Below, piece by piece: positions 8,303-16,308 of a stretch of 37,798 nt of DNA. Each line of letters starts with the position of its first letter. Position 1 is the first letter of the stretch. The DNA is from Pirellulales bacterium (GTDB lineage: Bacteria; Planctomycetota; Planctomycetia; Pirellulales; JANQPP01), in contig JANQPP010000030.1 in the NCBI GenBank assembly GCA_028289405.1, positions 1-37,798 on the forward strand, read 5' to 3'. Made by a program: the position numbers and the translations under genes. The notes under the pieces are model-generated. The model searched no databases. It saw nothing but the letters and a program-made list of their open reading frames with translations, and had not been told where the DNA came from.

Positions 8303-10636
8303 TCATCTCTTACTTGGCGGTTTGGCCAAATAATCGAGTGCCTGCCGTGCATGGAGATTGTCCGGATCGAGTTCAACGGTTCGCTGAAACTGTTCCAGAG
8401 CCTCCGCGTCATGTTCGCCGATCTTGAGATAAAGAAGCCCGAGGTTAAGGTGTGCCACGGAATCGTTGGGCTTGAGCCGAACCACCGTCAAATAGTGTGG
8501 CAAGGCCGCCTGAGGATTGCCTGCGGTGACGAAGTTTTTTCCCAGCCTGTCGTGAGCGGGAAAGTAGTCTTTATCCGCGGCAATTGCCGCCTTGTACCTT
8601 TCCATTGCGGCCCCATCATCGCCCTGATTATCGAGAACGAGGCCCCAGTTAAAAAAAGCTTCGGCAAAGGTCGGCTGTAATTCCACGGCCCTACGAAATT
8701 GCTCGTAGGATTCGTCGTATCTGCCTTGGTGTGAGAGGCAAATCCCCAAACTGTTGGCGGCGCGGGCGAAATCAGGGCGCAACGCAAGAGCTTGTCGCAA
8801 CACTTTTTCTGCTTCTTTCCACTTCTTGGCCCGATTCAATAAGACACCAAAGCGGACAAAACCGTCGGGATGATGGACAAGCTGTCGGGTAACTTGCCGC
8901 TGCTGTTCAATCGCCTCATCCAGCTTGCCCGTTACATCGAGCAGCACGGAAAACTGTTCGAGAAGAACCCAATCGTCGGTCCGATCCTCGATCAGTTGTT
9001 GATACTGATCGATCGCCTGTTGAGCGATGTCGGGAGATAACGACGCGGATAGATCAGCAGCGGTGGCTTTCAGCTTGTCGAGACGCAGATCGTGATCGAG
9101 TTGCCGATTGAACGGAGGCAATCTCAGGCGGCCATGCATCTCACGGATGAGCAGGAGTCGGTGATATGGTGTGAGACCCAGAAGTTCCGCGCAGCGGGCT
9201 TCACTGGGCCAATCTCGCCATCCCTCTGCTTCATCCTCGGCGCGCAAGTCAAGTTGCCGAGAGACTTCGCTCGCGAGAAGTTTCGCCAGCCGGTAGTTGC
9301 CCGTGAAATTGAGGTGGACGTGCTCATGCAATAGTTCGTCACCCACGATGCCGTCCGGTATTTCGCTCGCCAGTTTTTCGCAAGCATCGACCAGCACGAC
9401 CGCCTCGCCCGCTTCACTTGCCACCGACCGGATAATGCCGTTGATCATGGAATCGGCACGAAAGCGCAGCGCGTCGTGATCCCGGGCGAGACGGAATTTT
9501 TCAGATGCTTTTTCGGTGTTCCCAAGAGCAAGATGGCACTGTCCTTGACGGTACTCGAGTTCCGCGTACTCCGCGTCAATCTTCGCGGCTTGGTCGAAAG
9601 CGCGTAGCGCGGCGGGAAGGTCGCCTCGGGATTGAGCCTGGCAGCCCGCTACAAAGTACTTTTCCCACCGCTGATGATCAGCGGTGTTAAGTTTGCCGTG
9701 ATGTAGCGATGCGAAAGGGGGCAAGTCCTTGAGGTTCGTCACTACCGTGCTCACGACGACTGGGATTTCCGCGCTCGCCGCAGTCCGCAAAATATCGGTC
9801 AAATTTCTGCGGTAGTTCGCGTAAACACGCTGAAGTGCGGGATCGTCATGCCGGATTTGGTGCTCGAGAAACATCTCCATGCCGCCCCAGCTTTTTGGAC
9901 CGCTGGAGTCCGTCCAACTTCCTGGCAGCGCGGAAATGAGTTGTCCGATCTTTGTCTGCCGCACGGCCAGGCCGCCTCGCACGAGCCAAAGTGGGGCATT
10001 CTGGCCGCCGAAGACCGTTCCCGGGCCAAAGGGACCGTGCACTTCGTTATTCCCTAGGTAGACCACCCAGGCATCGGCCGCGAGTTGCTGGCACTCTCTG
10101 GCGATCGGCAATACGACATGGGAATTGATCGCCGTGACGGCCGTATTAATAACCTCAAAGTCATGATTCGGAAATCGAGAATCGAGCAATACCTGAAGCA
10201 GCCGGCTCAGGCCAAATGCCGGTTCGGGGTCGCCCATTGCCGCCGACGCGCCCAGAACAAGGACCCGCTTCGTGCCACGTGGCTTGGCTTTGGCGACCAG
10301 GATGGGTTGCGGTGCCCGGGCCAACGGCTTCGGGAAGAAACGCCAGGCAAACCGGTAATTGTCGACCACAAATCCCGGTCTGCCGGCTAGCGGAACGAAA
10401 AACTCCGAAGGGTAGCCGGTACCGCATAGCCTCAGACCGAACTCTAGGGTGACAAAGAAAATGGCGGGTACGACCAGAAAAGCCGCCAGGCGAAACCACC
10501 AACGGCGATGTCTCCGCGACGTATGTTCGGGTTTCGAATAGATCCCCCGGCCTTGTGGAGGCTTGTCTCGCAAAGCAGCTGATTCCTGACGAAACCGTGG
10601 TGGCTTCTCCGACTTCAATTTGCTCTCCAACAGCAC
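8303..10636 (-). CDS. Membrane-anchored SGNH-like protein with C-terminal TPR repeats
   Basis: 777-residue protein starting at GTG; no in-frame ATG occurs before residue 134. A basic region (RRHRRWW) precedes a single transmembrane segment at about residues 48-70. The following domain resembles the SGNH/GDSL fold: the nucleophile block is VLVLGASAAMG with Ser131, the oxyanion block is YLGNNE (about 193-198), and a late EHVHLN block (about 440) supplies the histidine. Residues about 340-390 and 545-770 carry tetratricopeptide repeats, for example the LGLLYLKIGEHDAEALEQF segment. Orientation predicts a domain outside the cytoplasmic membrane. Such fusions in planctomycetes are annotated as tetratricopeptide proteins without known substrate; O-acetyl ester or peptidoglycan/polysaccharide handling would fit the SGNH fold but is not shown. 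It is convergent with the amidohydrolase and divergent from the PEP-CTERM gene. Confidence 0.8.
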   Translation of the reverse strand: MLLESKLKSEKPPRFRQESAALRDKPPQGRGIYSKPEHTSRRHRRWWFRLAAFLVVPAIFFVTLEFGLRLCGTGYPSEFFVPLAGRPGFVVDNYRFAWRFFPKPLARAPQPILVAKAKPRGTKRVLVLGASAAMGDPEPAFGLSRLLQVLLDSRFPNHDFEVINTAVTAINSHVVLPIARECQQLAADAWVVYLGNNEVHGPFGPGTVFGGQNAPLWLVRGGLAVRQTKIGQLISALPGSWTDSSGPKSWGGMEMFLEHQIRHDDPALQRVYANYRRNLTDILRTAASAEIPVVVSTVVTNLKDLPPFASLHHGKLNTADHQRWEKYFVAGCQAQSRGDLPAALRAFDQAAKIDAEYAELEYRQGQCHLALGNTEKASEKFRLARDHDALRFRADSMINGIIRSVASEAGEAVVLVDACEKLASEIPDGIVGDELLHEHVHLNFTGNYRLAKLLASEVSRQLDLRAEDEAEGWRDWPSEARCAELLGLTPYHRLLLIREMHGRLRLPPFNRQLDHDLRLDKLKATAADLSASLSPDIAQQAIDQYQQLIEDRTDDWVLLEQFSVLLDVTGKLDEAIEQQRQVTRQLVHHPDGFVRFGVLLNRAKKWKEAEKVLRQALALRPDFARAANSLGICLSHQGRYDESYEQFRRAVELQPTFAEAFFNWGLVLDNQGDDGAAMERYKAAIAADKDYFPAHDRLGKNFVTAGNPQAALPHYLTVVRLKPNDSVAHLNLGLLYLKIGEHDAEALEQFQRTVELDPDNLHARQALDYLAKPPSKR

Positions 10637-10914
10637 ATTCCAGGTGTTTGATGGGATGGTGTGGACGTTGCCAACATCTGCTTATTCAAAGAATTGCCTG
10701 CGTATGCCGTTCTTGCCCACCCTTCGCCAGCGGACTTTTATTACCCGAGCTAGTCGTTTTGCCTGCATGGAATCCGCGATTTGTAAATAAAGAAAAATCA
10801 CAATTTTCCATTAAAAACAATTGAATCAGCTCGACAGCATAGGTACGCTAACCGACGTCGGCAATTACAAAGTTACTTCCAAGATTTCGCCAATGAATTT
10901 CTAGGGAAAGTGAA

Positions 10915-12054
10915 ATGAAAGTCCGATTCGGCAGCGAATCCTCCATCTTAGCAGTACTTTTCGTTTGTTCGTTATGCGGCCCAGAAGCGTTTGGGCAACC
11001 AGCCCCTTTGTTCTTGGATTTCAATTCGAATCCACAAATTGATTTCCCGGACATCCAATTCATCGGCACCTCGACATGGCGCGGTCGTGGAGGCGTGGAC
11101 GGTTCCGGATACTTGAGTGTCACGGATGCACAGAACGGCCAGCGTGGGGCCATCATTTTTCCAGACCTGAGTGATCCCCCGGGAACGGCGCTTGAGCAGT
11201 TCAAAATCACCGCTGACTTGCGAGTGGGCGGGGGGACGGCTAGCCCGGCCGACGGCTTTAGTTTTAATCTCGTGCGCCCGGACGATCCGCTACTCCAGGA
11301 CACGGTGGGCGATGGCTACGCGGCCGGCCCGAATAACGAGGCCAATCTGCCCGAAGAAGGTTCCCAAACGGGGCTCGGCATCGGATTCGACGAATGGCAG
11401 AGCGGTGGAGCCGACCCTAACGCCACGGCGGAAGACTGCGGGAGTGTCGATTTTGACTGTATTGGCATCAGTGTCCGGGTGGATAACGAACTGATTTTGC
11501 AGGCACCATTTCCCACACTCAATGGCACCGTGGACGATACCACGTCGTTGCAAACCGGTCCGGCGGCTTCGCCCGCCAACACTTTGGGTTGGGCGCCGTT
11601 CTCCATTGAAGTAACGCCCGACCCGTCCAACTCGGCCAACAGCATCGTTCTGATCACCTACAAGGGTCGAGAAGTCATCAATGAGTCGATTGAATACCGG
11701 ACCACGCCTGGCCAACTGGTCTTTGGCGGTCGTACCGGTGGCTCCAACGCCAATCATCACATCGACAATATCTTTCTCGACTTGGGGTTCAGTCCCACGC
11801 CGGGCGACTTCAACAACGACGGCGCGGTCGACGCGGCTGATTTCGACATGATTTTGACGAACTTCCGCACTTCGGGTCGGACATTCGGCGAAGGAGACAT
11901 GGACTTCAACGGTCGCATTGACTTGCATGACTTCCTAGCCTTTGCCGAGGCGTTCGAGAACGCCAACGCGGCGGCGGTGCCCGAGCCCGGCACTTGGATC
12001 ATGGCCATCCTCGGCTTGTCGGCATTTTTGACGTTGCGACGAATACGCCATTAG
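10915..12054 (+). CDS. PEP-CTERM secreted protein, lectin-like domain plus dockerin-like EF-hands
   Basis: 379-residue exported protein. A signal peptide spans about residues 1-25. Residues about 30-290 look like a beta-sandwich of the legume-lectin/LamG type; clues are the repeated aromatic/Gly strands, ADGFSFNLV, GLGIGFDEWQSG and the closing VFGGRTGGSNANHHIDNI. Two EF-hand-like dockerin motifs follow, DFNNDGAVDAADFDMI and DMDFNGRIDLHDFLAF. The C-terminus is a PEP-CTERM sorting signal: VPEPG, a hydrophobic helix and RRIRH. The signal implies processing by an exosortase encoded elsewhere. An AGGGAAAG Shine-Dalgarno lies 7 bases before the ATG. It is about the same design as the next gene downstream, so the two are paralogues separated by 490 bases. 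Confidence 0.87.
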   Translation: MKVRFGSESSILAVLFVCSLCGPEAFGQPAPLFLDFNSNPQIDFPDIQFIGTSTWRGRGGVDGSGYLSVTDAQNGQRGAIIFPDLSDPPGTALEQFKITADLRVGGGTASPADGFSFNLVRPDDPLLQDTVGDGYAAGPNNEANLPEEGSQTGLGIGFDEWQSGGADPNATAEDCGSVDFDCIGISVRVDNELILQAPFPTLNGTVDDTTSLQTGPAASPANTLGWAPFSIEVTPDPSNSANSIVLITYKGREVINESIEYRTTPGQLVFGGRTGGSNANHHIDNIFLDLGFSPTPGDFNNDGAVDAADFDMILTNFRTSGRTFGEGDMDFNGRIDLHDFLAFAEAFENANAAAVPEPGTWIMAILGLSAFLTLRRIRH

Positions 12055-12077
12055 CACGAATAGCGAGCGGTTCGCTC

Positions 12078-12100
12078 TCTCCTTTTGGGAGACCGTTTTA
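12078..12100 (+). terminator. Possible weak terminator after first PEP-CTERM gene
   Basis: A 5-bp stem (TCTCC paired with GGAGA) with a TTTTG loop is followed by CCGTTTTA, 24 bases past the stop codon. The stem is short and the T tract is interrupted, so this is tentative. Confidence 0.3.
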
Positions 12101-12299
12101 TCTCATTCTAGGTTGCGTTCTGCAACTGGCGTTCGGCGTATGTCCTGAGCAGCTCCTCATTCGACCCATTATTCCCAAATAATCCATTTATCCGGATTTG
12201 TGGCATGTTGAGTATCGCTCACTCGGTGAACAGCGATTTTCAACACCAGAAAAACGACTTTTCCTAGAAAATCCTCCTCACAATCGTTTCAAACCGAAC

Positions 12300-12317
12300 A
12301 GATTCTAGTTAGAATCT
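12300..12317. repeat. Perfect 7-bp inverted repeat (operator-like)
   Basis: AGATTCT and AGAATCT are separated by AGTT. The sequence is AT-rich and is not followed by a T run, so it fits a protein-binding site better than a terminator. It lies about 150 bases upstream of the candidate promoter of the second PEP-CTERM gene, a distance at which sigma-54 activators often bind. Function is inferred. Confidence 0.3.
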
Positions 12318-12448
12318 TTGGCAGGATTAGGCAGTTGGAAGGTCTACCTGCACACGGACTTTCCGATCCCTGACGGCCATATGCCGAGAGCTCGTCATTA
12401 ATTCACCCCAAAGACCCCCATGTCCCCTATTTGGGTGCCGTGAGGCTT

Positions 12449-12464
12449 TGGGGTAGTAATTGCC
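12449..12464 (+). promoter_or_regulatory. Possible sigma-54 (RpoN) promoter
   Basis: The string TGGGGTAGTAATTGCC has GG and TTGC elements at the exact spacing of the -24/-12 promoter (consensus TGGCACG, four bases, TTGCW). The -12 element is perfect; the -24 element matches only TGG. Transcription would start near 12475, leaving a leader of about 70 bases before the PEP-CTERM gene. RpoN control of PEP-CTERM genes is known in some proteobacteria; its use here is an inference. Confidence 0.25.
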
Positions 12465-12546
12465 TTAACAGCCATCCAGAGAAAGAGGCGAGTTTGCAAA
12501 CCGGCACCTGGATAGTTTTTTCCAAAACAAGGGAGACTGAGAGGGA

Positions 12547-13548
12547 ATGATGCGACATTTGACGAAGTTGGCCAGCCTGTTGGCCGCCATCACGGTGCTG
12601 TCTTGGAGCACGACAGCGCGCACCCAAGTCTACGAGCAAGATTTTGAATTTCCGGACGGTACCATGGACCTGGGGGACGGTTCCGTCATCGCGACCAACG
12701 CTGGCAATGAAGAAGCCGCACAAGTACTTGGTGGTCGCCTACGGCTGACCTCTGACGAGATTGGCAGCACCACGGCTTCTTACAAAATTCCGCCGATCAG
12801 CGATGAACCGCTGGAAAGCTTCCTGGCGATTTTTGAGTACTCGATTTTTGACACGCCAGGCGGAAATGCTCCGGCGGACGGGTTCGCCTTTTCATTTGGC
12901 GATATCCCAGGCGAAGGCGTACATGGTAGCGAAGAAGGCTTCGGTGGCGGCTTCGACCACATCTCCTTCGAGTTTGATACCTGGAACAATGGAGCGGATG
13001 AAGCCGGACACAACATCGCCGTGAATGGCGTGGATGTTGAAGGCGGATTCAATGAACTTGATCCGTTAACCGATGGCACAACGCAGACCGCGACGATTAT
13101 CTATTCGCAAACCGGAGAAGATACCGGCTTTGCGACCATGCAAATCGATGGCGAACCCATCTTCGAAGGTGTCGAAGTCACGGGTTTTACCCCTCAGGCG
13201 GGTTATGGTTTTGCCTTTAGTGGTCGAACCGGTGGTGCCACGGAAGATCTTTTCTTCGACAATCTGAGAATCGAATCTCCTGCCCCTTTGGATAATGCAG
13301 ATTTCAATGATGACGGAACGGTTGATCTGGCCGATTATGAAATCCTCAAAAGTAACATGAATTCTCCTGGTAGGCTTCCCGAAGGTGACATCAATTTCTC
13401 GGGAGCGGTTGATCTCCTCGATTTTGTTACATTCGCGAGGGTTTTCAACGAAGCCAACGCGGCGGCGGCGGTTCCTGAGCCGAGCACTTGGGCGCTGGCT
13501 GCGCTAGGTCTGTTGGCACTCTGCGGCTTGCGAGCTCGCCGGAAGTAG
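12547..13548 (+). CDS. PEP-CTERM secreted protein with lectin-like fold and dockerin-like EF-hands
   Basis: 333-residue exported protein. Two adjacent ATGs exist (12547, 12550); the second has better spacing to GAGAGGG. The signal peptide covers about residues 1-27. A lectin/LamG-like beta-sandwich spans about 28-245, with ADGFAFSFGD and the closing GYGFAFSGRTGG that mirror the upstream paralogue. EF-hand-like motifs DFNDDGTVDLADYEIL and DINFSGAVDLLDFVTF follow. The end VPEPSTWALAALGLLALCGL plus RARRK is a standard PEP-CTERM anchor for exosortase processing. Such proteins are probably exported to the cell surface or matrix and may bind glycans through the sandwich and calcium through the EF-hands. 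The ligand is unknown. Confidence 0.87.
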   Translation: MMRHLTKLASLLAAITVLSWSTTARTQVYEQDFEFPDGTMDLGDGSVIATNAGNEEAAQVLGGRLRLTSDEIGSTTASYKIPPISDEPLESFLAIFEYSIFDTPGGNAPADGFAFSFGDIPGEGVHGSEEGFGGGFDHISFEFDTWNNGADEAGHNIAVNGVDVEGGFNELDPLTDGTTQTATIIYSQTGEDTGFATMQIDGEPIFEGVEVTGFTPQAGYGFAFSGRTGGATEDLFFDNLRIESPAPLDNADFNDDGTVDLADYEILKSNMNSPGRLPEGDINFSGAVDLLDFVTFARVFNEANAAAAVPEPSTWALAALGLLALCGLRARRK

Positions 13549-13577
13549 GCTTGCTCAAGGCAAAAACGTAGAAACGA

Positions 13578-13615
13578 AAATGGGGCGAGTGGATTGAATT
13601 CCACTCGCCCCATTT
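13578..13615. terminator. Strong bidirectional intrinsic terminator
   Basis: A perfect 16-bp stem (13578-13593 with 13600-13615) encloses a 6-base loop TTGAAT. The arms begin AAATGGGG and end CCCCATTT, giving U-rich 3' sides in both directions. It sits between convergent genes, 30 bases past one stop and 33 bases past the other, and should serve both. Confidence 0.85.
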
Positions 13616-13647
13616 CTATTCCGAGGTTTGCTTGCCAGCCACGGAAA

Positions 13648-14715
13648 TCAGTCCTGATACCGCACGATGGAAAAGGAATCGGTATCTTCGCGCTTCACCC
13701 AGGTGATGCGGGAGTTATACGCCTCGCTGCCGCCGACTTCCAAAGGAGGGATGCCGTCCACCTTGTCGAACCCTTCTTCGAGGAGCCGCTGGCCGCGAGG
13801 GCGAAGCCGGTAGGCCACGCTCGTGTAGCGATTGTCGCCGTCCCGTTCCTCGCTTTGCACGGCGGCATGGGCGCCACGGTATTCCGACCACTGCCGCAGA
13901 CGCCAGAGCAAAAACGCCTCGCCGTAGTAATACAGCGGGCTGTTTTGCTTCAAATTTACGATCAAGTCGACGGGCCGGAGCCATTGTTTGCGGTCCAAGT
14001 GGCCCAGCACCAACGTATCGAGTTCTGAAAGTCCCAAGCGGTGGGCTTCGTTGGCTTGCAAACGTGGAAACGCGAACCCGTAAACTTCGGCGATCATCCG
14101 CAGCTTGGGGAATCCGGCCCAATCCCGGCGGCGTGAAGCGTCGAACTGATCCGCTTCGCTACTCGCGTAATTCCGCCAGAGAGTGGTGCAAGCCCGCAGC
14201 CAAGCTTCGTCGATCTTTTTGAGCCTTGAAAATGCCTCGGGCAGGCGTTCTTCGGGGTGGAAAATCAATTCCCGATCAAGGTCTTCGTGTCCAGAGTTTT
14301 CTCCCGAGCGAGATTCGGCGAGCCATAGACGGTCCACGGGAACCTCGCCCCGGACGAGCGCGTCCCCCAGCCACCACAGGGAAAGCCATTCGGGCCAACA
14401 GGTGGAAGTCCAGAGCACGATGGGCGATTTTTCATCCCTTCGGCCAATCTGTTCCCAAAGCTGCGGAGCTCCCACCATGGTAAGTTTCGAGGCTGGAACA
14501 CCTTCGGTACGTTCCCAGTAATCCACGCGCTGGGTGAAATGTTGCTGCGGATCAGGCGCCGCGGGACCGCGAACGAGGTTGTCTTGCAGCGAAATACAAT
14601 CGGATCCTGCGGGAAGAGGCACCGGCCCTCTGGCAATGTGCACGGCTTCGTGCATCAGGAAGTCGGGAGTGGCCTCCGCCGCGGATTCCAAACAAGGGGT
14701 TTTGTCAGCTTGCAT
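13648..14715 (-). CDS. DUF1835-like domain protein
   Basis: 355-residue cytoplasmic protein without signal peptide or membrane segment. Residues about 20-90 match the DUF1835 pattern: an AVHIARG strand near the start, an LQDNLVRGPAAP turn in place of the usual WxDxLxxGPVP, then a Gln/Arg-rich helix leading to RVDYWER. Residues about 100-130 (SPIVLWTSTCWPEWLSLWW) and the following long helices fit the rest of the family; the C-terminal 100 residues look like a winged-helix DUF3658-type region. No function is established for the family. An in-frame ATG at about 14655 (MHEAVHI) would begin exactly at the domain and may be the true start. It shares the terminator with the convergent PEP-CTERM gene. 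Confidence 0.68.
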   Translation of the reverse strand: MQADKTPCLESAAEATPDFLMHEAVHIARGPVPLPAGSDCISLQDNLVRGPAAPDPQQHFTQRVDYWERTEGVPASKLTMVGAPQLWEQIGRRDEKSPIVLWTSTCWPEWLSLWWLGDALVRGEVPVDRLWLAESRSGENSGHEDLDRELIFHPEERLPEAFSRLKKIDEAWLRACTTLWRNYASSEADQFDASRRRDWAGFPKLRMIAEVYGFAFPRLQANEAHRLGLSELDTLVLGHLDRKQWLRPVDLIVNLKQNSPLYYYGEAFLLWRLRQWSEYRGAHAAVQSEERDGDNRYTSVAYRLRPRGQRLLEEGFDKVDGIPPLEVGGSEAYNSRITWVKREDTDSFSIVRYQD

Positions 14716-14822
14716 CGCGATTTACCGTTAGCGCGAACACAGGTTCGCCGATGAAAAAAGTCTCTTTGGATAGGAGTTACGGATATGCTTGGTGGAGTGG
14801 TAAGTGGCTGCCGTGTTGGGCA

Positions 14823-15596
14823 CTAGCGGTGTAAGCTCCCGGCGGAAAGCCCGCCGTCCACCGCCAACGCTTGTCCGGTGATCATGCGTGAATCCTCGCT
14901 AGCTAGGAAATAAGCTGCCGCCGCCACGTCTTCAGGCTCCGCCGCACGGCCCAGCAGAGCGTAGTCTTGTTGTTCGCTTCTCAATTCTTCGATCGTTTGG
15001 CCACGTGAAATCGCTTGGGATTCGTGAAAATGGGTCAACGTGCGTCCAGGACAGAGGGCATTGCAACGAATCCCATCCCGACCATAGCCCACTGCCAAAC
15101 TTCGCGTTATGGACAATAAGGCGGATTTGGTGGCATCGTACAGCGGCATGTCCGCTCGGCCCACTCTGGCATGCGTGGACGAAACCAACACCAACGCACC
15201 GTGTTGTTGCCTCACCATCGTGGGCAGCACCGCTTTGCAGGAATACACGGTTCCTTTCAAGTTAACTCCCACCACTTGGTCCCAGTCATCTTCCGTTGAA
15301 TCCAAGACGGTCCCGAAGACACGCACCCCCGCATTCGCGATCAAGGCATCAATTCTTCGGAACTCGCGAAGTGCCATCTTCGCGGCTTCTCGACAGTCCG
15401 TTTCTTGTGCCACATCTCCTTCATAATAAAGGACTTTCGCTCCCATCTCTTCCAGCGACTGACAAGACACCGCCGAGGCCGATGCGTCCACATCAAGGAT
15501 TACGCAGGCCCAACCCTCTTCGGCGAATCGCTGCGCACACGCTCGTCCGATTCCCCGTCCTCCTCCGGTGATCAAGACGACTCGTGCGTCTGGCAT
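14823..15596 (-). CDS. Short-chain dehydrogenase/reductase (SDR)
   Basis: Cytoplasmic NAD(P)-dependent oxidoreductase of about 257 residues, classical SDR length. The cofactor motif TGGGRGIG lies near residue 10, the acidic LDVD after beta-2 favours NAD(H), ANAGV is the NAG motif, and the catalytic set is Ser in LVSS plus YDATK (YxxxK). The C-terminal AVDGG is typical. The ATG at 15596 is chosen; an in-frame TTG at 15608 would add four residues. The family includes sugar and hydroxy-acid dehydrogenases as well as 3-oxoacyl-ACP reductases, and the sequence does not settle the substrate. It is 107 bases upstream of the DUF1835-like gene on the same strand and may be co-transcribed. Confidence 0.9.
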   Translation of the reverse strand: MPDARVVLITGGGRGIGRACAQRFAEEGWACVILDVDASASAVSCQSLEEMGAKVLYYEGDVAQETDCREAAKMALREFRRIDALIANAGVRVFGTVLDSTEDDWDQVVGVNLKGTVYSCKAVLPTMVRQQHGALVLVSSTHARVGRADMPLYDATKSALLSITRSLAVGYGRDGIRCNALCPGRTLTHFHESQAISRGQTIEELRSEQQDYALLGRAAEPEDVAAAAYFLASEDSRMITGQALAVDGGLSAGSLHR

Positions 15597-15612
15597 GGCC
15601 ACGATCAAAGTT

Positions 15613-15846
15613 CTATTTCATGTTTTTTGATGTTGAATTCAGATCGCCCCAATACTCCCAGATGGCCCAGTGCTCCACGAGCGGTTTCCGTCGCGGTGCA
15701 AGGAGCGAGAGGCCGAGGGTTCCGCCAAGAACTGCTTGCCACATGAGCATTATATTCGCCTGAGCCGCGACGTCTGCCCGTGATTCACCGAATCGTGAAA
15801 CTTCTCGGACCTGGCAGGCAAACAGTGGACACATGGACACTGCCAT
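15613..15846 (-). CDS. Small hypothetical ORF, doubtful
   Basis: 77 codons ending 17 bases before the SDR ATG, on the same strand. It contains a hydrophobic stretch (LMWQAVLGGTLGLSLLA, about residues 34-50) followed by a basic RRK and an aromatic-rich tail, which would fit a small single-span membrane protein. There is no visible Shine-Dalgarno before the ATG and no recognised family. It could equally be a chance frame in the SDR leader. Confidence 0.25.
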   Translation of the reverse strand: MAVSMCPLFACQVREVSRFGESRADVAAQANIMLMWQAVLGGTLGLSLLAPRRKPLVEHWAIWEYWGDLNSTSKNMK

Positions 15847-15899
15847 GCAGCCATTTCATAGACGAAGAGACCAAAAATTCAGAAAAACCTTACATTTCG

Positions 15900-16080
15900 C
15901 ACATCACGCGATGTTAAGTTTGGCTCTGTCTCACGGTGGACGATCGCCGAGACTATGTTCACGTATTCGTGAAGGGCGCGAGAGACAGGCACCCAGGACA
16001 GCTTCCCCGCTGGAAGCGATAGCATCATCGATTTTCTCGCGTTCGCCAGCCCGGAGTGAATTCATTTCACTCCGGGTTTC
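15900..16080 (+). ncRNA. Candidate structured small RNA ending in an intrinsic terminator
   Basis: About 180 bases with successive complementary segments: a possible closing stem CGATG/CATCG (15909-15913 with 16026-16030), a 7-bp stem CTGTCTC/GAGACAG (15926-15932 with 15982-15988), an inner hairpin TTCACG-TATT-CGTGAA (15958-15973), a hairpin GCTTCC-CCGCT-GGAAGC (16001-16017), and the terminator at 16050-16076. No plus-strand protein gene precedes that terminator, so something non-coding probably ends there. Length and closing stem recall 6S-type RNAs, but I do not recognise conserved sequence of 6S, SRP or RNase P RNA. No clear promoter was found. The rest of the gap up to 16308 shows nothing I can name. 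Confidence 0.33.
16050..16080 (+). terminator. Intrinsic terminator of orphan transcript
   Basis: An 11-bp perfect stem (CCCGGAGTGAA at 16050-16060 with TTCACTCCGGG at 16066-16076) and a TTCAT loop are followed by TTTCTTCGTTT. The stem is strong; the T tract is moderate. The nearest coding regions on either side are on the minus strand. Confidence 0.65.
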
Positions 16081-16308
16081 TTCGTTTGGTGTTGCATGAG
16101 CTGATAGCCAAACGAAGTTCGCAACGCGGTTGCCCACTGGCGTGACTCTTCCGATACGGCGGCTGTCGGCGCGTTCCGCTCCACCGTTTTTGGCATGATT
16201 GGCACGGGCAGGCTGCTCTTGGCACGCAAAATAACGATTTACGTCGCCACTTTGGGCATCACTTCCCGTGATGCCGCAGCCTGTTGAGCCATGCAATGGG
16301 CTGTTTGC

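Larger units (their letters stand above)
12055..12546. other. 492-base gap between the two PEP-CTERM genes
   Basis: No convincing ORF is present on either strand. The gap holds the weak terminator at 12078-12100, an inverted repeat at 12300-12317 and a possible sigma-54 promoter at 12449-12464. The length and the repeat suggest that the second PEP-CTERM gene has its own promoter and regulation. Confidence 0.5.

Noticed and set aside
15931..16296. 121-codon minus-strand frame over the hairpin region
   Set aside because: No ribosome site, no domain, and it would translate through the stem-loops.
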